Below, piece after piece: positions 1-6,246 of a stretch of 35,095 nt of DNA. The stretch comes from G020354785 sp964461435 (GTDB lineage Bacteria > Bacteroidota > Bacteroidia > Bacteroidales > UBA10428), in the NCBI GenBank assembly GCA_964461435.1, contig CAYWUI010000035.1, positions 1 through 35,095 of the forward strand. The letters run 5' to 3'. How positions within the stretch are numbered: the first letter of the stretch is position 1; each line of letters begins with the position of its first letter. The position numbers and the translations under genes are program-made. Under the pieces are notes generated by a model. It did no database searches. It had not been told where the DNA came from and saw only the letters and a list, made by a program, of their open reading frames with translations.

Positions 1-443
1 TAAAAAATGTCAGTAACCTGTTTACAGGTATTTCTTTATTGTCATGGTTTGTCGGCACCCTGACCCTTATTGCCGGTGTAATAGGCATAAGCAATATTAT
101 GCTTGTTATAGTAAAGGAGAGAACAAAGGAAATAGGAATACAAAGAGCTATCGGGGCAACGCCAATAAAGATTATCAGCCAGATAGTGCTCGAATCCGTA
201 TTTTTAACAACTATTGCCGGATATGTTGGCTTACTGCTGGCTGCCGGCATTGTGGAAACAGTAAGCTTCATGCTGCGTAAGGCGCAGGTTGAATCCTTCT
301 TCTTCAGAAATCCCGAGGTTGACTTTAAAGTAGCCACACTGGCATTGCTTATATTAATAGTTTCCGGGGCGCTGGCCGGATTAATTCCTGCCATACGCGC
401 TGTAAAAATAAAACCAATTGATGCATTACGCTCTGAAATATAA
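1..443 (+). CDS. MacB-like ABC transporter permease, C-terminal part (5' end outside window)
   Basis: The frame is open back to the first bases of the window, so the gene begins upstream and only about the last 147 residues are present. The segment is the C-terminal FtsX/MacB permease domain: a membrane helix, then the conserved cytoplasmic loop VKERTKEIGIQRAIGATP, then two more hydrophobic segments and the short tail ending PIDALRSEI. This loop is the coupling region that contacts the ATPase in MacB/LolC-type transporters. The gene is followed 24 bases later by an HlyD/MacA-type adaptor on the same strand, so the two very likely form a tripartite efflux or export system, with the ATPase expected upstream. 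The TTG at 39 is internal, not the start. The substrate cannot be told. Confidence 0.9.
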   Translation, partial: KNVSNLFTGISLLSWFVGTLTLIAGVIGISNIMLVIVKERTKEIGIQRAIGATPIKIISQIVLESVFLTTIAGYVGLLLAAGIVETVSFMLRKAQVESFFFRNPEVDFKVATLALLILIVSGALAGLIPAIRAVKIKPIDALRSEI

Positions 444-467
444 ATTGTAAATAAAGTATTAATTAAA

Positions 468-1559
468 ATGAAAAAAGTATTTAAAATATTGCTGATTGTT
501 ATCCTTGCAGGTAGTGGAATAGGCTTGTTTGTATTTTTAGCAGGAAAAAACAAAAAAGCCCCTGTTATATATGAAACACAATCCCCGGTAATAACAAATA
601 TTATCAAGAAAACCGTTGCCACAGGTTCAATAGTCCCCAGGAAAGAGATAGAAATAAAATCACAGGTGCCGGGGATAATCGAAGAAATATATGTTGAAGC
701 CGGACAAATGGTAAGGGAGGGAGACCTTGTTGCAAAGGTACGCGTAATTCCCGAAATGAGGGAATTGAACAGTGCCGAGGCACGGCTAAAACAGGCAAAA
801 ACAAAATTCGATGATGCCAAAAAAGTATACGAAAGGCAAAAGAAATTATTTGACGACGGTATAATACCGGAGCTCGAATTCCAGCAGTATATCGTAGCCT
901 TCGATAATGCCAAGACCGAGCTTGAAGCTGCTGACAACAACCTGGAAATTATAAAAAAAGGCGTAACTAAAAGTGCAGGAACAACAAATACACTGATACG
1001 TTCAACAATAAAAGGTATGGTCCTTGATGTCCCGGTAGAGGTAGGAAATACCGTAATTAATACCAATGCCTTTAATCCCGGCACTACTATCGCATCGGTT
1101 GCAAATATGAACCAGTTGATTTTCGAAGGTAACCTCGATGAATCGGAGGTCGGAAAGATAAAACTCGGTATGCAGCTGCTGATAACTGTCGGTGCTATAG
1201 AAAATATAACATTTAATGCCACTTTGGAGCATATATCACCGAAAGGATTTGAAGAAAACGGGACAATACTTTTCCCTATAAAAGCTGATGTCCAGCTTAT
1301 TGACACATTATTTATCCGTGCCGGCTACAGTGCCAATGCCAGCATAGTCCTGGGAAAACGTGACAGCGTCCTTGCCATCAGTGAAAACCTCCTTCAGTTT
1401 GAAGGTGATAGCGAAGACTCGGTATACGTTGAGGTAGAAAAGGGAACGCAGGAGTTCGAAAAACGGTATATTAAAACAGGACTTTCCGACGGTATAAATA
1501 TTGAAGTGGTATCCGGACTCACAACTGAAGATAAAATAAAAGTGCCCCAGGGAGGTTAA
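468..1559 (+). CDS. HlyD/MacA-family periplasmic adaptor of an ABC efflux system
   Basis: A 363-residue membrane fusion protein. An N-terminal membrane anchor (about residues 5-25) is followed by a first lipoyl half (GSIVPRKEIEIKSQVPGIIE, about 54-73), an alpha-helical hairpin (about 105-165), the second lipoyl half, and beta-barrel/membrane-proximal domains ending in a typical GLSDGINIEVVSGL segment. Such proteins link an inner-membrane MacB-type permease to an outer-membrane TolC-like channel. It starts 24 bases after the permease stop, consistent with one operon. Length is normal for the family. No outer-membrane channel gene is seen here, so it must lie elsewhere. MacA versus another HlyD subgroup cannot be decided from sequence alone. 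Confidence 0.9.
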   Translation: MKKVFKILLIVILAGSGIGLFVFLAGKNKKAPVIYETQSPVITNIIKKTVATGSIVPRKEIEIKSQVPGIIEEIYVEAGQMVREGDLVAKVRVIPEMRELNSAEARLKQAKTKFDDAKKVYERQKKLFDDGIIPELEFQQYIVAFDNAKTELEAADNNLEIIKKGVTKSAGTTNTLIRSTIKGMVLDVPVEVGNTVINTNAFNPGTTIASVANMNQLIFEGNLDESEVGKIKLGMQLLITVGAIENITFNATLEHISPKGFEENGTILFPIKADVQLIDTLFIRAGYSANASIVLGKRDSVLAISENLLQFEGDSEDSVYVEVEKGTQEFEKRYIKTGLSDGINIEVVSGLTTEDKIKVPQGG

Positions 1560-1576
1560 ATTAATATGTTAACTTA

Positions 1577-2818
1577 TTAGTCCGGTTTATACCGGGGCTT
1601 CATTACCCTGCCAATAAATATAATGGAATTTGTATCTTTTTCTTTTATCACAAAAAGGAACGGCCTGTTAACTGTAAAATATTGAATGCCATCAGGCATG
1701 GCCGTTAGCTCCATCTCCACAACAGTGGCTGCAGCAGCTTCGGTCCCCTCCTCATTTACGTCAATATAAGCCTGTTGCTTAACCATTGAAATAAATATCT
1801 GTTCATCGGGATTTATTTTTGAGAAATCAGCTTCCCCCGGATCAAACGCCACTCCCATGCCCATGTCAGTCAGAGGTTTGTTCAAAGAATCGCCGAATTC
1901 AAACTTAAACTTCGGAAGACTTACTGACACTTCCTCTTCAGCAAAACTGCCGGTCCAGTCAGCCCATTTATCACTCGCCAGCTCACTAACAATATCATCA
2001 ACTGTCTTACCATAATTCGGAAGGAGTATTACCATACTGTAACTGCCACCCCCATAAAAAAGCTCAACAGCAGAGAATATATTATTTTCAGCGTATCTTA
2101 AGTTTCCAGTGACATGCATTGTAGGGACCTGTATAATGCTGCCCCCCGACAGGTAAAAATCATTATCCGCCGTGTAATCCTTATCAAACTCATACGTCCA
2201 CGTACCGTTAAAATAAATGGCATTGATAAGAAACATAACCGTACTGGGAGAAACCTGTTTAATAATATCTTTTATCTTATCATTGGTCTTCTCTTCAACC
2301 CAGTTATTAATTATATCCCTTGCAGAAGGATCGCCAAAATCAAGGGCCCTCACCTCAGCATCATAAAAATCCTGGTTAGTATTTATAAAATCCTGTTCAA
2401 CATAGAAAGTATTCCTGTACCATATAGAATTAGCAATATCCAGCGTGACATGGGGATCGACGGATACGAGAGCGCCAATCAGATCGTGGTACATCTTATT
2501 TATTTCTTCATCAGTAAAACCTTCCTTCCTGAGTGAAACTTCCATCGCTGTTTTCGTGGCACCGTCGGCACCATTGTATGTCATCGCCAGGGCCAGGGCC
2601 GCACTTATCGGAGAAATGATTATGTTACTGTCAGAATCCCGGTAGTCAAGTATCTTTTTGAATAAATCAATCCCGAATTCATTATCGGATTTAATTAATT
2701 CTTCCGTACTTTTGTCTATATGTATTTTATTGTCGGTAACATTGTCGTTATCCTTTTCACAGGCAACAACGGATAATATTGCAGCGAGCGATACTAATAT
2801 TTTAATAATTTTTTTCAT
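1577..2818 (-). CDS. Serpin-family protease inhibitor, predicted lipoprotein
   Basis: A 413-residue serpin (serine protease inhibitor fold). The N-terminus is a lipoprotein signal peptide with lipobox VVAC (Cys20) followed by EKDNDN, an acidic stretch like the surface-export signal of Bacteroidetes lipoproteins. Visible serpin signatures are the shutter region near NSIWYRNTF, FLINAIYFNGTW, and the reactive-loop hinge EEGTEAAAATVV (about residues 353-364), followed by the C-terminal block VNRPFLFVI. The small-residue hinge predicts an inhibitory serpin. Aligning P15 to the hinge Gly puts P1 near Thr-Ala-Met (loop MELTAMPDG), suggesting an elastase- or chymotrypsin-like target, although the loop seems about three residues longer than that of antitrypsin. 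It is divergent from the ECF sigma gene and may belong to its regulon (inference). Confidence 0.92.
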   Translation of the reverse strand: MKKIIKILVSLAAILSVVACEKDNDNVTDNKIHIDKSTEELIKSDNEFGIDLFKKILDYRDSDSNIIISPISAALALAMTYNGADGATKTAMEVSLRKEGFTDEEINKMYHDLIGALVSVDPHVTLDIANSIWYRNTFYVEQDFINTNQDFYDAEVRALDFGDPSARDIINNWVEEKTNDKIKDIIKQVSPSTVMFLINAIYFNGTWTYEFDKDYTADNDFYLSGGSIIQVPTMHVTGNLRYAENNIFSAVELFYGGGSYSMVILLPNYGKTVDDIVSELASDKWADWTGSFAEEEVSVSLPKFKFEFGDSLNKPLTDMGMGVAFDPGEADFSKINPDEQIFISMVKQQAYIDVNEEGTEAAAATVVEMELTAMPDGIQYFTVNRPFLFVIKEKDTNSIIFIGRVMKPRYKPD

Positions 2819-2847
2819 TTTAATTTAAAATTATAGACTTATAATAT

Positions 2848-2886
2848 TTATCACATGATGAAATAATTTATTACATGATGAAATAG
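2848..2886. repeat. Two 19-bp direct repeats, 20-bp period
   Basis: TTATCACATGATGAAATAA (2848-2866) and TTATTACATGATGAAATAG (2868-2886) match at 17 of 19 positions. Their period is 20 bp, two helical turns. They lie 30-70 bases upstream of the serpin start, on the promoter side. Two further cores in inverted orientation, TGCATCAA at 2887-2894 and 2903-2910, follow at once. This looks like an operator array; the binding protein is unknown. Confidence 0.6.
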
Positions 2887-2892
2887 TGCATC

Positions 2893-2947
2893 AAATGGTT
2901 GCTGCATCAAGTAAATAAATATTCAGGTTAAACAGACGCAACCATTT
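2893..2947. promoter_or_regulatory. 10-bp perfect inverted repeat in the serpin/sigma divergent region
   Basis: AAATGGTTGC (2893-2902) and GCAACCATTT (2938-2947) are perfect reverse complements separated by 35 bases. They sit between the divergent serpin gene and the ECF sigma gene. The arms are too far apart for a terminator-like hairpin and are not followed by a T-run, so a pair of operator half-sites or a looped control element is more likely. Confidence 0.45.
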
Positions 2948-3046
2948 AACATATTATGCATCTATCAGTTGTCGCCTGTTACAGGATAAATTTAAGTATT
3001 TATTTATTAGAATGTCGTAGTCTCATATAAAACTTTTTCATTAAGG

Positions 3047-3598
3047 TTGGTTGATAAGTTAAATAGCATTATATATGGCTGCCAGGAAGGCGATCCCGGG
3101 GCGCAAAAGGAGTTGTACGAACTGTTTAAAACAAAAATGTTCGGAATATGTCTGAGATATGCAAAAGATTATGATGACGCCCAGGATATTTTGCAGGATG
3201 GCTTTTTAAAAGTTTATGAAAAGGTCGGTCAGTTTAAGTTTAAAGGTTCTTTTGAGGGATGGATCAGAAAAATAATGGTAAATACCGCCCTGGAAAGATT
3301 CAGAATAAAATACCAGATGATTGATATAAATGATAACATTAAAGAAGTGGACAGGAAAGCAGGAAATGATATTATAGCCGATATATCAGCAAAGGAATTA
3401 CTGAAGTTTGTTCAGGAGCTCTCCCCCAGGTATAGAGCGGTATTTAACCTGTATGCCATAGAAGGATATTCACATAAAGAAATAAGTGGTATGCTTGGAA
3501 TATCTGAAGGGACTTCCAAGTCAAATTTATCAAGAGCAAGAGCAATATTGCAGGAAAAAATAAATAAGTTCTATAAAACATTGATTCAAATAAATTGA
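3047..3598 (+). CDS. ECF-type RNA polymerase sigma factor
   Basis: A 183-residue sigma-70-family factor with only regions 2 and 4. Region 2 covers about residues 15-85 (LRYAKDYDDAQDILQDGFLK, then FEGWIRKIMVNTALE). Region 4 covers about 120-175, with its helix-turn-helix at YSHKEISGMLGISEGTSKSN. The frame is closed upstream by a stop at 3008 and contains no ATG before the conserved domain, so TTG at 3047 is the supported start. Four bases separate its stop from the next gene, which has a cytosolic N-terminus plus one inner-membrane helix and is the likely cognate anti-sigma factor. The arrangement matches the Das/Dma sigma/anti-sigma pairs described in Bacteroides. Targets are unknown; the adjacent serpin and the pair itself are candidates. 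Confidence 0.92.
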   Translation: MVDKLNSIIYGCQEGDPGAQKELYELFKTKMFGICLRYAKDYDDAQDILQDGFLKVYEKVGQFKFKGSFEGWIRKIMVNTALERFRIKYQMIDINDNIKEVDRKAGNDIIADISAKELLKFVQELSPRYRAVFNLYAIEGYSHKEISGMLGISEGTSKSNLSRARAILQEKINKFYKTLIQIN

Positions 3599-3602
3599 AT
3601 TT

Positions 3603-5180
3603 ATGAAAGAAAAAATTGAACATATTGACAGTTATTTTAAGGAGAAGTTAGAGAATTTTGAAGATACTCCGGGCCCCGAAGTATGGAATAATATTGCAGA
3701 CAAACTCGGCCATAACAAGAAAAGAAAGCTGCTGATTTTTATGAGCCGGGTTGCTGCCGGAATATTGCTGGCTGTTTCAATCGGACTGGGATATTATTTT
3801 CTTAATAAAGATTCCTCACGCGTATTGACTGAATCAGTTGAGAAGACCGTTGCCCCTGGAAAAGAAAAGTCTGTTGCCCCCGGAAAAGAAAAGACTGTTG
3901 CCCCTGGAAAAGAAAAGGCTGCAGCATCGCGAAAATCAGGGGAATCTCCCGTTGCAATACAGTATAAAAAAGTTACAGGTAATGAAAGATCAGCATCTCC
4001 CGAAAGTGTTTCTGAAAACATACAGGCAGAAANNNNNNNNNNNNNNNNNNNNNNNNNNNNNNNNNNNNNNNNNNNNNNNNNNNNNNNNNNNNNNNNNNNN
4101 NNNNNNNNNNNNNNNNNNNNNNNNNNNNNNNNGGCAGAAAATATTTCTGAAACAATACCGGCAGAGAGTTTAATCCCCGGAAAACCGGCGGAAAAAGACT
4201 ACACTGAATCCCGGCAAATGCTGGCAAGAATTGAAAGTATTGCTGCTGATAAAATTGAAAATAATGTTGAAGAGGATATAAGCACTGCAGAGATAACCGG
4301 ACAAAGTCCCGTGGAAAAATCATTAATATATGAAGACTATCTTACTGAAAACAACATTGTTGAAGAAGAAAAGGCACATACGAGCAGGTGGACAGTGGGA
4401 GGTCAGCTGGCACCCCTCTATTCATACAGGAACGTATCTTCAGATTATCTTGACAGCTATGTTAAGGATCAGATAAATTCAAAAGAATCGGGACTGATTA
4501 CATATGCAGCAGGATTAAATGTTGCTGTCTCTCCGGGGAGGAGACTGACTGTACAATCGGGCATATATTATTCAAAATACGGGCAGCAAACCGATGCAGT
4601 TGATGTATTCACCTCAACTCCCGAAAGCCGGACATACGAATGGGATAATAATCCGGAAGAACCCGGCGAAGAAACTACAAATGTCTTAATTTCACAATCC
4701 ATAGGTACTGTTTCCAGCAATGATGACCTGCTGAAATTTAACCAGTCCATTAATGCCAACGCGGAGAATAGCGATGAGCTCAGGTACTTTAATGTGAAAA
4801 ATGCCGAAACAGTGGATAACGCTTCAGCAACACAGTATTTTGAGTACCTTGAAATACCGCTTGTCATCAAATATAAGCTCATTGATAAAAAAATAGACTT
4901 TAATATCCTTAGCGGGATAAGTACCCATTTTCTTATCGGCAATAATCTTTATCTTGATTATAACAATATGAACAGTAAATTTTCCGAGAACGTTATCGTT
5001 AACACCATAAATTACAGCAGCTCCCTGGGAATAGGAATAGAGTATCCTGTTTTATCCAGGCTGCTGATTAATGTTGAACCGGAATTCAAATACTATATCA
5101 ATCCCCTGGTTAAAAACCCGTCCTATAATATACATCCTTATTCCCTGGGAATTTATACAGGCATAAGCTATGTCTTTTAA
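3603..5180 (+). CDS. Dma-like dual-membrane anti-sigma factor: inner-membrane helix, linker, outer-membrane beta-barrel (contains gap)
   Basis: Residues 1-45 are charged and cytosolic, with TPGPEVWNNIADKLGHNKKR typical of this group's sigma-binding segment. Residues 46-67 form a single membrane helix. Residues 68-257 are a low-complexity linker with tandem VAPGKEK-type repeats, Glu/Pro/Ala-rich units and a run of unknown bases. Residues 258-525 form a PorT-like outer-membrane beta-barrel beginning WTVGGQLAPLYSYR and ending with an aromatic terminal strand (GISYVF). One chain would thus cross both membranes, the architecture of the Dma anti-sigma factors that control vesiculation in Bacteroides thetaiotaomicron. 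It is four bases downstream of the ECF sigma gene. There is no cleavable signal peptide, which argues against an ordinary outer-membrane protein. The exact length is unknown because of the gap. Confidence 0.85.
   Translation: MKEKIEHIDSYFKEKLENFEDTPGPEVWNNIADKLGHNKKRKLLIFMSRVAAGILLAVSIGLGYYFLNKDSSRVLTESVEKTVAPGKEKSVAPGKEKTVAPGKEKAAASRKSGESPVAIQYKKVTGNERSASPESVSENIQAEXXXXXXXXXXXXXXXXXXXXXXXXXXXXXXXXXXAENISETIPAESLIPGKPAEKDYTESRQMLARIESIAADKIENNVEEDISTAEITGQSPVEKSLIYEDYLTENNIVEEEKAHTSRWTVGGQLAPLYSYRNVSSDYLDSYVKDQINSKESGLITYAAGLNVAVSPGRRLTVQSGIYYSKYGQQTDAVDVFTSTPESRTYEWDNNPEEPGEETTNVLISQSIGTVSSNDDLLKFNQSINANAENSDELRYFNVKNAETVDNASATQYFEYLEIPLVIKYKLIDKKIDFNILSGISTHFLIGNNLYLDYNNMNSKFSENVIVNTINYSSSLGIGIEYPVLSRLLINVEPEFKYYINPLVKNPSYNIHPYSLGIYTGISYVF
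3849..3920 (+). repeat. 24-bp tandem repeat, three units, in the linker coding region
   Basis: Three consecutive 24-base units (3849-3872, 3873-3896, 3897-3920) differ at only a few positions. They encode VAPGKEK plus one variable residue, three times. They lie in the periplasmic linker of the anti-sigma/barrel protein, where unit number can change linker length without affecting the folded ends. Confidence 0.9.
4033..4132. other. Assembly gap (100 N) inside the linker
   Basis: Exactly 100 unknown bases, the customary placeholder for a gap of unknown size. The sequence before it ends GGCAGAAA and the sequence after it begins GGCAGAAA, and both sides encode related units (SENIQAE before, AENISETIPAE after). 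The break is therefore most likely caused by a tandem repeat. The frame is maintained across it only by the arbitrary gap length. Confidence 0.95.
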
Positions 5181-5205
5181 TTGTTGAAAATCAACAATAA
5201 AAAAT
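5181..5205 (+). terminator. Possible AT-rich terminator hairpin
   Basis: TTGTTGA-AAA-TCAACAA is a perfect 7-bp stem directly after the stop codon of the anti-sigma/barrel gene. It is followed by an A-rich rather than T-rich tract, so it is a weak candidate for an intrinsic terminator on this strand. Confidence 0.35.
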
Positions 5206-5219
5206 CCCTTTAATTTAAC

Positions 5220-5227
5220 TAATTTTG
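5220..5227 (+). promoter_or_regulatory. Bacteroidetes -7 promoter element upstream of the lytic transglycosylase
   Basis: TAATTTTG fits the TAnnTTTG -7 consensus of Bacteroidetes primary sigma factor promoters and lies 18 bases before the ATG at 5246. No convincing TTTG -33 element is present at the right spacing, so the call rests on the -7 motif and position only. Confidence 0.4.
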
Positions 5228-5245
5228 TCCCCTTAAATAATTATC

Positions 5246-6205
5246 ATGTTGAAATCTTATTCATCATTTATGCCGAGGGCTTTGATTTATTTTATTGCCT
5301 TCCTGGTGGTAACCGGACTGGTTCTGGTTATTCAGAGCTTCAGAGGTTCTGATAGCGCAAACAAAAGTGACAATAACGATTCTTTTTACAGTGTTAAGGC
5401 TATAAAAATTCCGCAGGATCTTGAATTTGCAGGTGAAAAAGTGCCTGTCGAAAACTTCGATACGCGCGAAAGTCTCGATATGGAATTATTAATAAATGTC
5501 TACTGGCATTCACAGACTTTCCTGCTGATAAAAAAAGCTAACAGGTACTTCCCGGTAATTGAAAAAATTCTGAAAGAGTATAATGTGCCTGATGATTTCA
5601 AATACCTGGCAATTGCGGAAAGCGGATTATCAAATGTTGTCTCTCCCAGCGAGGCCGTAGGCTTCTGGCAGCTACTCGAAGAAACAGCCAAAGACTATGG
5701 GATTGAGGTATCCAAAGAGGTGGATGAGAGATACGATCTCGAAAAATCAACTGAAGCAGCTTGCAAGTTCTTTTTAGAATCATATAAAAAATATAATAAC
5801 TGGACCATGGCTGCAGCCTCCTTCAATGCCGGCGTCAGAGGCATTGACAGGCAAATAGAGAGACAGAAAGAGACAAGTTATTATGATCTGCTTCTGGGCG
5901 GGGAGACAGCCAGGTATGTCTTCAGGGCTGTGGCCTTAAAGCTTGTTCTGACAGATCCTGAAAAATACGGATTTCAACTCGACGAGAGCGATTTATATCC
6001 TGAAATACCTTATTATACAGTCGAAGTAGATTCCTCTATTACCGATATGGCAGATTTTGCAAAAACACACTCAACGAATTACAAAGTATTGAAATTATTA
6101 AACCCGTGGCTCAGGGAAAATTTCCTGACAAATAAAAACAAAAAAAACTATTTAATTAAAATTCCAAAAGAGGATTCCAGAAAGAACCCCGAACTTGTAA
6201 AGTAA
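5246..6205 (+). CDS. Membrane-anchored lytic transglycosylase (SLT domain)
   Basis: A 319-residue protein with an N-terminal membrane helix (about residues 10-31) and a soluble-lytic-transglycosylase domain (about 95-235). The catalytic Glu is E125 in YLAIAESGLSN, followed by SPSEAVGFWQLLEETAKDYG (the family's GLWQ-type motif, here GFWQ) and AAASFNAG. This chemistry cleaves the MurNAc-GlcNAc bond of peptidoglycan to 1,6-anhydroMurNAc. Residues about 252-312 (YYTVEVDSSITDMADFAKTH to YLIKIPK) resemble a degenerate LysM-like wall-binding module. It resembles MltD-type enzymes but is shorter. It stands alone between the anti-sigma gene and uvrA, with a -7 promoter element just upstream. Confidence 0.9.
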   Translation: MLKSYSSFMPRALIYFIAFLVVTGLVLVIQSFRGSDSANKSDNNDSFYSVKAIKIPQDLEFAGEKVPVENFDTRESLDMELLINVYWHSQTFLLIKKANRYFPVIEKILKEYNVPDDFKYLAIAESGLSNVVSPSEAVGFWQLLEETAKDYGIEVSKEVDERYDLEKSTEAACKFFLESYKKYNNWTMAAASFNAGVRGIDRQIERQKETSYYDLLLGGETARYVFRAVALKLVLTDPEKYGFQLDESDLYPEIPYYTVEVDSSITDMADFAKTHSTNYKVLKLLNPWLRENFLTNKNKKNYLIKIPKEDSRKNPELVK

Positions 6206-6246
6206 GAATAATCTGTGAAATCATAATTTCTATATAAATTCAATTT

